Source: JBBDWK01 sp040902885
Lineage (GTDB): Bacteria > Acidobacteriota > Terriglobia > Bryobacterales > Bryobacteraceae
Reading direction: 5' to 3'
Length of the DNA: 64,000 nt
Assembly: GCA_040902885.1 (NCBI GenBank)
Contig: JBBDWK010000090.1
Location: 21,015 to 85,014, forward strand
Shown in pieces: positions 8,815 to 17,743 of this stretch (positions within the stretch are counted from its first letter, which is position 1; each line of letters begins with the position of its first letter). The notes under the pieces were generated by a model, which saw nothing but the letters and a program-made list of their open reading frames with translations, was not told the origin of the DNA and ran no database searches. A program made the translations under genes and the position numbers.

Positions 8815-11361
8815 TCAGAACCGGCTGGCGAAGGCCGCGTCCAGCGAGAACGGCGCCATCCCCGGAGTCTCGAAGCGTATCCATTTTCCGTCCGTGCGAA
8901 TCGTCACCAGGCCGGATTGGTCGGTTCTCAACACGGTCACGCCCCGTTTCCGCAGCCGTTCGAGCACGTCGGGATGCGGATGTCCGTAGCTGTTCTCCCG
9001 GCCAGCGGAGATGACCGCGAACGCGGGCCGCGCCGCATCCAGAAACTGTTCGCCGGTGGATGTCCGGCTCCCATGATGCGCCACTTTGAGCACATCAACC
9101 CGTACCCCGGGAAGCTCGTCTTCCGCCGGTCGCTCGATGTCGCCCGATAGCAGAAACGACCGCGCGCCGTAGGTGAGGCGAAGAACCAGCGAGTCCCGGT
9201 TGTGCGCCGCGTTCCCCGCGCGGTACTCTCGCGGCGGCGCCAGCACTTCCACCTGCGCGCCTCCATATTCGAAGCGGTCGCCCAGCGCGAACCGCACAAT
9301 CTTCACGTTGCGTTTGTGCGCCTCTTCGCGCACGGCAGCCCAGGCTTCGCTTTCCGGGACCGCCCCAGTCCAAAGCTCGTTCACGCGGAAGTTCTTGAGC
9401 AGGGCAATCATGCCGCCCATGTGATCTTCGTGCGCGTGGGAAAGAGCGACGGCGTTCAGGGCGCGAATCGAGCGGCTCCACAGATAGGGAGACACCACAT
9501 CCTCTCCGATATCGAGTCCCTGCCGTGGCGCGGCGCCGCGGCGCGGAAAGCTCGCCAGCCCCCCGGCATCCATCATCATCAGCTTTCCGTCCGGAAAGGC
9601 GGCAAGAAAGCTATCGCCCTGCCCTACATCGATGGCCGTCAGTTCCAGCGTGCCTCTCTCAAAATCGGGCGTAAACGGATGCCAGATCAGCAGCGCCAGC
9701 AATACAGCCTGGGAGATGCCACCGGCTATGCGCCACGGGATCCTTCGCGCCAGAGCGGTCCCGATCAACGCAAGGGCGATCGCAATGCCCAGCCATAACG
9801 GCGGCATGGGAATGCGCCAGTTCGGCTCCAGGCTCGCGTGCCATCCCGCCGCGGCACGCGAAAACTCCAGAAGCTCTCCCGCGATGCGCGCGGGAAATGC
9901 CCATCCGGTGAAGAGCGCGACAAAACCGATCGGCACCACCAGGCCCATCAGAGGCACGATGGCGATGTTAGCCGAAAGCCCGGTCAACGAGACGCGGTGG
10001 AAGTACGCTGCCATTGGAAGCAGCAGGCCCACCTGCACCAGCGCGGAGGTTACCGCCAGGTCGTAGGCATAATGCACACAGCGCATGCACAACGCGAGAG
10101 CGCTCAAACACCACGTCCGCGGCAGTCGTGTCCACAGGTGCGCGGTCTCCGCGAGCAGACGCAGCTCCACGCGAAACTGTGCCACGCGCGGCGGCATGCG
10201 AGCGTCGCGATCCGCGTTCGTCAGGTCGCGCAAGCCCGCGCCGTACGGCCCCGAGGTCTTTTCCATCAGCGGGACGGCGAACGCCGCAATGAAAGCTACC
10301 GAAAGGAACGAAAGCTGAAAGCTGGCCTCGAACAACTGATCCGGGTCGAGCAGGAGAAACCCGATCGCCACAGCCGCCAGAAGATTCATCAGGTTGCGCT
10401 CGCGGTACAGAAACTTGCCGAGCGCGAAGACCGTCAGGCCCGCCGCGGACCGCAGGACGGGCGGCTGCCATCCGGTCACCACGGCGTAGATCCAGGCTCC
10501 GGCCGCAACCACCGCCAGCGCCCAGCCTTGCGGCACCAGACAGACCCGGAGCAGGAACAGGAAAAACGCCGCCAGCACGGCCACGTGAGCGCCGGAAATC
10601 ACCAGCGCATGAAAGGTTCCCGTAGAGCGAAAATCCTCGGTCCAGACTTTCCGCAGGCCGGCCGAATCGCCCATCAGAATGCCGCGCATCATTCCGCTGG
10701 CATATGGCTGGTCCGCGTAAAGGTTCCGCAGCCGGTCGAGCGCCGAGGAGCGCAGCGCGAACATGGCGCGATGAAACCGGTTGCCGCACTCCCCGGGGAG
10801 CCGTTTGAGCGGCGCATCCGGGCGCGCCGTACCCACCCAGAAGATGTCGCGCCGGGCGAGGTACGCGCGGAAATCGAAGGCCCCGGGATTCACGAATTGC
10901 CGGGGACGGCGCACCCGCGCCACCATCTCCACCAGCTCACCGTAGCGAACGTTCCGGAACGCCGCTCCGCCCTGGGTAAGCCGCACGCGCGCGCCGCGCT
11001 CCAGCTCCACGACGAGCTGCCCCCGGTCTTCGAAGAGCGCCGGCGGCTCCACCACGCAGCCAGAAAGCAGCAGCATCCCCTCCTGCTCCAGCTCCGGCGG
11101 GGGCGGCGGCCGGTGCGCGTGCGCCACCAGCGCGCCCGCCAGCATCAGCCCCGTCAGGCACGCCGCGGCTGACGTAGCGCGCGACCGAATCCACAGACCC
11201 GCCAGCGCCAGCGCAAAGAGAGCGCCACAACCGGCCGCCAGCTCGGCCGGCTGAAACTCGGTGAATCGTGCTGTCAGGATCCCGGCGGCGAGCGCCGCTA
11301 AGGGCGGAAGTAACGGGCAGTTATGAGTCCAGTACGTCTCGGACCTTGCGCATGAGGGCAT
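8815..11361 (-). CDS. comEC: ComEC/Rec2 DNA-uptake channel with metallo-beta-lactamase domain
   Basis: ComEC carries one DNA strand through the inner membrane during natural transformation. The 848 residues show an N-terminal hydrophobic block (PLLPPLAALAAGIL), a DUF4131-like soluble region (about 60-190), the multi-membrane Competence domain (about 215-530), and a C-terminal metallo-beta-lactamase domain (about 560-800) with LSHAHEDHMGG and VAHHGSRTS. All parts are present, so the channel should be intact. The chosen ATG (11361) lies inside the end of the histidine kinase gene, a 41-base overlap; no later ATG precedes the conserved N-terminus. No other competence gene is visible in the window. 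Confidence 0.88.
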   Translation of the reverse strand: MPSCARSETYWTHNCPLLPPLAALAAGILTARFTEFQPAELAAGCGALFALALAGLWIRSRATSAAACLTGLMLAGALVAHAHRPPPPPELEQEGMLLLSGCVVEPPALFEDRGQLVVELERGARVRLTQGGAAFRNVRYGELVEMVARVRRPRQFVNPGAFDFRAYLARRDIFWVGTARPDAPLKRLPGECGNRFHRAMFALRSSALDRLRNLYADQPYASGMMRGILMGDSAGLRKVWTEDFRSTGTFHALVISGAHVAVLAAFFLFLLRVCLVPQGWALAVVAAGAWIYAVVTGWQPPVLRSAAGLTVFALGKFLYRERNLMNLLAAVAIGFLLLDPDQLFEASFQLSFLSVAFIAAFAVPLMEKTSGPYGAGLRDLTNADRDARMPPRVAQFRVELRLLAETAHLWTRLPRTWCLSALALCMRCVHYAYDLAVTSALVQVGLLLPMAAYFHRVSLTGLSANIAIVPLMGLVVPIGFVALFTGWAFPARIAGELLEFSRAAAGWHASLEPNWRIPMPPLWLGIAIALALIGTALARRIPWRIAGGISQAVLLALLIWHPFTPDFERGTLELTAIDVGQGDSFLAAFPDGKLMMMDAGGLASFPRRGAAPRQGLDIGEDVVSPYLWSRSIRALNAVALSHAHEDHMGGMIALLKNFRVNELWTGAVPESEAWAAVREEAHKRNVKIVRFALGDRFEYGGAQVEVLAPPREYRAGNAAHNRDSLVLRLTYGARSFLLSGDIERPAEDELPGVRVDVLKVAHHGSRTSTGEQFLDAARPAFAVISAGRENSYGHPHPDVLERLRKRGVTVLRTDQSGLVTIRTDGKWIRFETPGMAPFSLDAAFASRF

Positions 11362-13141
11362 CCGGCGTGAAAGGTTTGTACAGGAAGACAGTGGCCGGAT
11401 CGGCGATCTTTTCTCGCAGGATTGAAGAATCCATGTAGCCGGACATGTAGAGTACCTTCACCTTGGGCCGCGACGGCTTCAGCGCATCCGTGAGCGCCAG
11501 CCCGTCCATGCGCGGCATCAAGATATCGGTCAGCACCAAGTGAATCGGTTCCTTCTGCTGTCCGGCGATGTCGCACGCCTCCTGCCCGTCGCGCGCCTCG
11601 TAGACCTTGTAGCCTTTCGAGCGAAGGATGGCGGCCACCATTTTGCGCACATCCTCTTCGTCCTCGGCCACCAGAATTGTTTCCGATCCTCGCGGGGTTG
11701 CTTTCGGCGCCACCTTTTTCACCACTTCACCTTCAGGAGCGTGCGGCAGATAGATCTCGAAGATTGTCCCACAACCGACCTTGCTGAACACCGTGATATA
11801 GCCGGCCGATTGCTTCACGAAGCCGTAGACGGTGGAGAGACCCAGCCCGGCGCCCTCGCCTTTCTCCTTGGTAGTGAAGAAAGGTTCGAACGCCCGCGAG
11901 CGCGTCTCGTCGTCCATGCCCAGGCCGCTATCGCTGGCCGCCAGCAGCGCGTACGAGCCGGGCGGAATGTCGCCGCGTCCCGGCTCGCCCGGAGATTCGA
12001 CCTCCACCTGCCCGGTCTCCAACGTAAACGTGCCCCCGTCCGGCATCGCGTCGCGCGCGTTCATCGCCAAGTTTAGGATTGTCTGCTCCACCTGGCCTTG
12101 ATCTGCCCTTACATAGGCCGGCTTGGAGTCTAGCATAAGGTTCAGCTCGATGCCTTTGCCGAGCACTTGGTCGAGGGCGTCTTTAGCACCTCGAACCACC
12201 GCGTTCAAATCCAGCATACGATGCTGAATCGGCTGCTGCCGGCTGAAGGCCAGCAGCCGGCGCGTGACCATGGCCGCCCGTTCCGAGGCGTGTACGATCT
12301 CCTCGGCCGCCGAGCGCAACGGATCGAGCGGTGAAAGGCCGGAGCGCAACGTCTCGGCATAACCCGTAATCACCGTGAGCAGGTTATTGAAGTCGTGCGC
12401 CACACCGCCTGCCAGCCGCCCCACAGCCTCCATTTTATGAAGCTCGCGCAACTCCTGCTGGAGCCGGAGCCGGCCGGAGACGTCGCGAAGAACGAGGATC
12501 GCGCCCTGCCGCTCTCCGTTGCGGTCCAGGATGGGTGCGACAGTGTGTTCGATCGGTATGCGGCGGCCGTCGCTGCCCGCCAGCGCCAAGGGGCCGTTCA
12601 CCTCCACGATTCGGTTCTCCCGCAGGGCGGTTTCCACAGGGTCTTTGACGGGCAGCCCCGTGGAGGCATCCACCAGATTCAGGAGTTGAGGCAGTTTCCT
12701 TCCCTTCGCCTGCTCCCGGTTCCAGCCGGACAGCGTCTCCGCGATCGGGTTGATGAACCTGACGCGTCCCTTGCGGTCGAAGGCGACGACTGCATCCTCA
12801 ATACTGCAAAGCGTGGAAGTGAACAGGTCGCGGCTTTGCCTCAACGAGGCGCAAAGCCAGGCGAGGAGCCCCGAGCCGGCCACGAAGGCCGCCAGCGCCA
12901 CACCGGCCGGCGCCACGAAGAAGTAGAGAATCAGCAGCGTTGATAGCGCAGCGGCCCCCAACCCATGTGCCAGACCGCCGATCCATGAGCTGAGGCCCAC
13001 GGCCGCCGCGAACAGTGGAAAATAATTCGGGTGGATCACCGGGGCCAGCAGCAGTGCCAGCACGTGCGCCGAACCAACAAGCCAGAGAACCAAGCCGATG
13101 CGAAGCAGGGGCGAGCGGGCCAACCGCCCTGTCAAGGCCAT
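11321..13141 (-). CDS. Hybrid sensor histidine kinase (DUF4118-PAS-HisKA-HATPase-receiver)
   Basis: This 606-residue protein begins with a DUF4118-like membrane module of about four helices (residues 12-100), then a PAS domain (about 110-225), a HisKA dimer domain with phospho-acceptor His249 in GGVAHDFNNLL, the ATP-binding HATPase_c domain (about 290-465; N box NLAMNARDAM, G boxes SDSGLGMD and GAGLGLS) and a receiver domain with phospho-acceptor Asp539 in VLTDILMPRMDG. The order matches the VirA-like/SOS kinases common in Acidobacteriota. No response regulator gene is adjacent, so the output partner is unknown. Its last 41 bases overlap comEC, which suggests coupled translation. Confidence 0.88.
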   Translation of the reverse strand: MALTGRLARSPLLRIGLVLWLVGSAHVLALLLAPVIHPNYFPLFAAAVGLSSWIGGLAHGLGAAALSTLLILYFFVAPAGVALAAFVAGSGLLAWLCASLRQSRDLFTSTLCSIEDAVVAFDRKGRVRFINPIAETLSGWNREQAKGRKLPQLLNLVDASTGLPVKDPVETALRENRIVEVNGPLALAGSDGRRIPIEHTVAPILDRNGERQGAILVLRDVSGRLRLQQELRELHKMEAVGRLAGGVAHDFNNLLTVITGYAETLRSGLSPLDPLRSAAEEIVHASERAAMVTRRLLAFSRQQPIQHRMLDLNAVVRGAKDALDQVLGKGIELNLMLDSKPAYVRADQGQVEQTILNLAMNARDAMPDGGTFTLETGQVEVESPGEPGRGDIPPGSYALLAASDSGLGMDDETRSRAFEPFFTTKEKGEGAGLGLSTVYGFVKQSAGYITVFSKVGCGTIFEIYLPHAPEGEVVKKVAPKATPRGSETILVAEDEEDVRKMVAAILRSKGYKVYEARDGQEACDIAGQQKEPIHLVLTDILMPRMDGLALTDALKPSRPKVKVLYMSGYMDSSILREKIADPATVFLYKPFTPDALMRKVRDVLDS

Positions 13142-13166
13142 CTAACTAAAAGTTTACTACCCTATG

Positions 13167-15572
13167 CTATCTTTTCTCCGCCAGGACGGTGTAGTGGGGA
13201 TCTAACAGCACCTTTACCGGCCGCGCCTTGAGCCATACGGTAAACGGAACCGGTTCGTACGATGTTCGTACCCAGTGCACCACGGGCGGGCCCGAGGCGA
13301 AACGGATTTCAACCGGCACATGCACGCTGAAATCCTCATCCACGCCGCTCTGCGTCACGGTTCCCGTCAGTTGCAGACCGCTGGCTTTGCCTCGAACGGA
13401 ATGCCGGAGCTGCAAGGACGGAATTCCCGAGCCGTACACCCACTGGTCGAAGAACGCCTCGAGCCGGGCATCGGGCGCGCCCTTCGGCAGAAACTCGGCC
13501 GCCAGCAGACGAAACTGCTCGGTGGAAACGGTCTTCCGCTCATACCGCCGGCGCAACTCGCCCAGCATGCGGAAGAATTGCCCGTCGCCCATGCGCCGCC
13601 GGAGCATGTGCAGAATCCAGGATCCCTTCTCGTAAATGATGACGCGCCATGACGCCGGGGATTGCGAGCTGTTCAGCCGCATGCCCAGAACGATCGGTCC
13701 CGCCGATTCCACCGTTTTGCCTCCATCGGTTGTCGCCGACAGATCCGTGCGGTATTGTTCCAGCACCGTTTCCAGTTGCGCGCCGCCTTTGCGCTTCTCC
13801 AGGTACAGAAGCGCCGTGTATTGCGCCAGCGCTTCCATCAGCCAGTCGTCGCGATACCCTCCCGATGCCACGAGATTTCCCCACCATTGGTGCGCCGCCT
13901 CATGCGCGTGCAGCGTTTCCGAGAAAAACTCCTGGTGGCGCTGCGTCATGGTTCGCAAAGGACCTTGCCGCGGTTGCAGGTAGGCGAATGTGGAGAGATA
14001 GATCAGCCCTGGAAATCCTTGCCCGAAAGCGCCTGGAATGGGAGAAACCGTGAGGCTGTCGAGAGCCGGAGGTCCCAGCTTTTCCGCCATGAATTCCATC
14101 GCCGATGCAATCTCCCCGGCCAGATGTTCCAGACGGAGCTGAGGGTCGGGCGGCGGAGGCGTGGAGGGAATATTCAGGATGGAGGACGGCGGCTGGCCCC
14201 GGCGCGGGAAGGGCTGCGGCGGCGGAAGCAGGATTGGCCCGGTGAGGACGTGGGGCCGCGGAGGCTCGCGCCGGTTGCCGCAGACTTCCACAGCCAGGCC
14301 TCCGCGCGAAATCCGCGCGCGCTCGTAAACTCCCAGGTTGAAGCCGGCCCAGCGCACGGGAGCGCCGATGCGGCGCCGCGTGGTGCGAACCTCTTCCCCG
14401 GTTTGATCCTCCACAACGGTTCCCGCCGAGACGAGATCCAGCTCCTTCGGATAATGGAACGTCAGGTCGTAACGCGCGAACTGCATGCCGCGGCCCGGAT
14501 ACCAGTTGCCGCGCGCGCCGACGTAGTAGAGGCGCTCGCTGGCCTGCGAGACGACCGCTCCTTCGTGATGGAACTCCAGTTGGTACTCCCGCCCCGGCGC
14601 GAGGGGCTGCGGCGGAATCACCAGGAATACCTCGTTGTTATTGTTCCGGATTAAGTTGGACCGCATGGACTCGCGCTGGAACACCTCGGCCGGCACGCCG
14701 TCCACCAGCGCCTGGGTGATCCTCATCTGGCGCGAAACCTCGAACGGCAGCACGCGTCCTTCGCCCGCCGGTGTTACGGTGGCTTTGGTGACCACCCGCA
14801 TTTGCAGGCTGGCATCGAGCCACGCCTCGATCCGGTAGTCCTTGATCTTGACTTCGGGCTCGGGAGGAGGCGCTGCCTGCTTGCGAAAACTGCGCGCTGT
14901 AAAGCTGGTCCACACGTCGAAGAAAGTCCGGTTTTCCCGGAACGTGGTCTGCCCTACCACGATCTGCTCCGCGCTGCGCGGGTCGTACAGCACATCGAAG
15001 TTGCCCAGCTTCTTTCCGCTGACGGCCGCGAAGAAAAGCCCGTTCTCCGGGTTGCGCGACAGCAGATCCAGCACCAGCACGCTCTCGAAGCCGGTGGAGA
15101 TGTTGCGGACCACGGGCGACCACTGTTCGGCCATTAAAACTCCGGTCTCCGGACTTTTGCGGAGCACACCGGATTGGATCTCCTCCATCAGAGCCCGATG
15201 GGTCTGGTCCGTGAACAGCAGGATAGCGAGCTTGAAATGCTCGTTGAGGTTGGGCGATTGGGTGAAGGCCGCGAGAGACCGCCGCTCGCTCTTGTCCGGC
15301 GGCAGCAGCAGCAGTTCGGCATCGCCGCCCTCCACGTCGGCGCTGAAGACTGCCCAGACCGGGCGGCCTTCAACGGGCTTGCCGAAGATCAGGTGGCCAT
15401 CCGTGAAGAAGAAGCGGGCATCCTCCTTGGCAAGCCGCAGGTCTCGGACGCGATAGCATTCGTCCGGATCGAGGCTCATCTCGCGAAGAGTCTGGGCGAG
15501 GGCGGCGGCGGAAGGAGAAGGCTCTGCATAAAGCAGGGAGGAAGCCACCAGGAGCGCCGCGACGAACCGCAT
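13167..15572 (-). CDS. Secreted M1-like zinc metallopeptidase
   Basis: The 801-residue protein has a signal peptide (FVAALLVASSLLYA) and a gluzincin catalytic site: HEAAHQWWGN near residue 555, with the third zinc ligand in the following WLMEALAQY. This is the M1 aminopeptidase pattern HExxH-18-E. The region before it, in place of the usual GAMEN exopeptidase motif, reads GQGFPGLIYLS, so aminopeptidase activity is not certain. The first 250 residues are an extra domain without a recognised family, and a beta-rich domain follows the catalytic core. The gene stands alone, 25 bases before the kinase gene on the same strand. Confidence 0.8.
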   Translation of the reverse strand: MRFVAALLVASSLLYAEPSPSAAALAQTLREMSLDPDECYRVRDLRLAKEDARFFFTDGHLIFGKPVEGRPVWAVFSADVEGGDAELLLLPPDKSERRSLAAFTQSPNLNEHFKLAILLFTDQTHRALMEEIQSGVLRKSPETGVLMAEQWSPVVRNISTGFESVLVLDLLSRNPENGLFFAAVSGKKLGNFDVLYDPRSAEQIVVGQTTFRENRTFFDVWTSFTARSFRKQAAPPPEPEVKIKDYRIEAWLDASLQMRVVTKATVTPAGEGRVLPFEVSRQMRITQALVDGVPAEVFQRESMRSNLIRNNNNEVFLVIPPQPLAPGREYQLEFHHEGAVVSQASERLYYVGARGNWYPGRGMQFARYDLTFHYPKELDLVSAGTVVEDQTGEEVRTTRRRIGAPVRWAGFNLGVYERARISRGGLAVEVCGNRREPPRPHVLTGPILLPPPQPFPRRGQPPSSILNIPSTPPPPDPQLRLEHLAGEIASAMEFMAEKLGPPALDSLTVSPIPGAFGQGFPGLIYLSTFAYLQPRQGPLRTMTQRHQEFFSETLHAHEAAHQWWGNLVASGGYRDDWLMEALAQYTALLYLEKRKGGAQLETVLEQYRTDLSATTDGGKTVESAGPIVLGMRLNSSQSPASWRVIIYEKGSWILHMLRRRMGDGQFFRMLGELRRRYERKTVSTEQFRLLAAEFLPKGAPDARLEAFFDQWVYGSGIPSLQLRHSVRGKASGLQLTGTVTQSGVDEDFSVHVPVEIRFASGPPVVHWVRTSYEPVPFTVWLKARPVKVLLDPHYTVLAEKR

Positions 15573-15682
15573 AGTTAGATTGTGACGCAGTGCCGGCGAT
15601 CAACGCTAGCCCGTCGTGAAGAAGCCCCCGCATCAGGCTGGCCCTTGGTATGTTGTTATTGGACACTACGAGGCGGAAGCTC

Positions 15683-15907
15683 ATGGATTACAGCAAGATC
15701 ATCAGCATCGAGCCAGGTAAGATGGGTGGCAAGCCGTGCATCCGCGGGATGCGCATGACCGTCTACGACGTGCTCGACTACCTCGCTTCGGGCATGACCG
15801 AAGACGAGATCCTGCACGACTTCCCCGACCTCACCCGTGAGGACATCCGGGCTTGTCTTGCTTTTGCCGCGGACCGCGAGCGGCGGTTGGCAAGCATACC
15901 TGCGTGA
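15683..15907 (+). CDS. DUF433 antitoxin-like protein
   Basis: The 74-residue protein is a typical DUF433 member: ISIEPGKMGGKPCIRGMRMT followed by a helix-turn-helix-like part (VYDVLDYLASGMTEDEILHDFP, LTREDIRACLAFA). DUF433 proteins pair with DUF5615 PIN-like toxins and are thought to bind both the toxin and the operon promoter. The start at 15683 is preferred because the DUF433 motif begins there and AGGCGGAAG precedes it. Its stop overlaps the toxin start as GTGA, so the two are translated together. Confidence 0.85.
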   Translation: MDYSKIISIEPGKMGGKPCIRGMRMTVYDVLDYLASGMTEDEILHDFPDLTREDIRACLAFAADRERRLASIPA

Positions 15908-16236
15908 AGCTTCTCTTTGACCAGAACATCTCACCCTGGCTCTGCCAGGTGGTGTCCGACCTGTTCCCGAATTCGGTTCATGTTCGCGAGGTCGGCCTGC
16001 GGGAAGCCGATGACGCCACCATCTGGGACTATGCGGCGCGTAATGGGTTCGCCATCGTCACGAAGGATGCCGACTTCCGGCAGAGGAGTTTTCTTCTTGG
16101 CCACCCGCCAAAGATCGTTTGGTTGAGATTGGGCAACTGCTCAACGAAGGCAATCGAAAGCCTCCTGCGAAGCCGGGCTGTCAACATCGAAGAATTTCTC
16201 GCGGATGAACAGAAGTCGTTCATGGTTCTCTCCTGA
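15904..16236 (+). CDS. DUF5615 PIN-like toxin
   Basis: The 110-residue product starts at GTG 15904 (overlap GTGA with the antitoxin stop). It has the DUF5615 pattern: LLFDQNISPWL with the first acidic residue, HVREVGLREADDATIWDYAARNGF, then VTKDADFRQR, which carries the conserved Asp pair expected for a PIN-like metal-dependent RNase centre. With the DUF433 gene it forms a complete predicted type II toxin-antitoxin pair. Toxicity and RNA target are not known from the sequence. The intact pair sits directly beside a deletion scar at 16.3-16.6 kb. Confidence 0.83.
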   Translation: MKLLFDQNISPWLCQVVSDLFPNSVHVREVGLREADDATIWDYAARNGFAIVTKDADFRQRSFLLGHPPKIVWLRLGNCSTKAIESLLRSRAVNIEEFLADEQKSFMVLS

Positions 16237-16357
16237 CGGAGTCGGATCTCGGCATGCGGTACGGCGGGCACCCGTGCCAGTGCCAAAAGCAGCCGTTGAC
16301 GAACACTGCAAGCCGGAGATCCGTGGTCTCAGCATCGAACGTATAGGTCATGCCGCA

Positions 16358-16546
16358 TCAGTCTTCGGCCAAGTGCCTCGGGACGTCGATCTGGATCGAC
16401 TGGTCGGTCTCTGCCTCCGCGACCCTACGGTTATACTCCTTAAGCACGGCCACAATTTCCTGCTTCACTTTGCCCCTGTGGAACTCTCCCATCTGGTCGA
16501 TGTTCTGCCCCACAAACGTCTCGATCGCCACGATGGCGACCTTCTC
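16358..16546 (-). pseudogene. C-terminal remnant of an unidentified gene
   Basis: On the minus strand a 62-residue frame without a start codon ends at TGA (16358-16360). It reads like real protein: KVAIVAIETFVGQNIDQMGE, then a charged helix with KQEIVAVLKEYNRRVAEAE, then IQIDVPRHLAED. A further coding-like piece (VVNARAFAVDKKIER) lies upstream in another frame, which would fit a frameshift. I cannot name the family. Nothing else gene-like is visible between the toxin gene (16236) and the TonB-receptor fragment (about 16600). Confidence 0.35.
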
Positions 16547-16587
16547 TCGATTTTCTTATCCACGGCGAACGCACGAGCGTTGACGAC

Positions 16588-17685
16588 TTGAGCGGCCGGC
16601 ACAACCATATAGGCTTGGGATTGCAGACGCTAACCGATCCGTTCGCGGAGCTGGCCCAGGCCAGCGCGAGACAGCCGCTCACCGTTTCCGCGGTCAGCTA
16701 TGCCAACTCGGCCGACCTCCCGCGCCTTACGCAGTGGAACATCGGAGTCCAGCGGAATCTGCCGTTCAACACTGTGGTGGAGGCGGCTTACGTGGCCAGC
16801 CGCAGCGCCCACCAGCCGCGCGGTATCCCAGCCAACAATCCCCGTTTCGAGTCCGCCGAAGCGGTCAATCTCGGAGGCGTCCGCATACAGGATGCGCGGC
16901 CTTTCCCCGTTTACACCGGCTTCAACGCCGTTCAATACGACGGCACCGGCGACTACCACTCGATGCAATTCAACGTGACGCGCCGCTTCAGCACCGGGTT
17001 CAGCCTGGACACCAGCTTCACCTTCTCCAAGAGCACCGACACCGCCTCCGGTTTCGGCGACTCCTTCCAGATCCCATGGCAATTTCCGGAGATCGAGCAC
17101 GGGCTGTCGAGCCTTGACCGGCCGCGCAGCCTCACCATCGGCTGGGTGTGGGAACTCCCGTTCGGCAAGGGCCGCCGCTACCTCAACGGCAACCGGTTCG
17201 CCTCGGCGATCCTGGGCGGTTTCCAGTTGAATGGAATCTTCAGCGCCGCCGACGGACTGCCGCTTACGGTCACACAACAAAATGCCAACCTGGTTCTGCA
17301 AACGCAACGCCCGAACGTCAGGAATCCCGCCAACCTCAGCGGGAAAATCGACGAGCCGCGGTTTGAAGGTCCGGCACGCCGCTGGCTGATTGCCACAACG
17401 GATCCCAGCTTCCCGTTCGAGCCTTCCGGCAACTTGGGTCTCGGCAACCTGGGCCGCAACACCAGCCGCGAGCCCGGCTTCGTCAACTTCAATATTTCGA
17501 CGTTCCGCAACTTCGACATTAGCGAACGCTTCCGGCTGCAATTCCGCGCCGAAGCCTACAACGCCTTGAATCGCGTGAACTACAGCCAACCATCGTCAGC
17601 GAGCATCAGCGCCGCGAATTACGGTCTTATCACAGGAGCAGCGCCGGCGCGTCAGGTGCAGTTGGGGCTGCGGCTGAGTTTCTGA
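16588..17685 (+). pseudogene. C-terminal fragment of an Oar-type TonB-dependent receptor
   Basis: About 360 residues match only the last third of the large receptors at 23585-26797 and 32302-35514: LTQWNIGVQRNLPFNTVVEAAYVASRS, the strand motif WELPFGKGRRYLNG, GLPLTVTQQNANL, and the end AEAYNALNRVNYSQP...RQVQLGLRLSF with the terminal Phe of an outer-membrane barrel. Signal peptide, carboxypeptidase-like domain, plug and first barrel strands are absent. Translation could only begin at a TTG (16588) with no ribosome site. It is therefore a decayed remnant, not a short receptor. Confidence 0.8.
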
Positions 17686-17743
17686 ACGCGCAGGCTCTTG
17701 ACACGGCGCGGGAGTTCCCCATAGCGTGAGGTATCGTTTTCTA

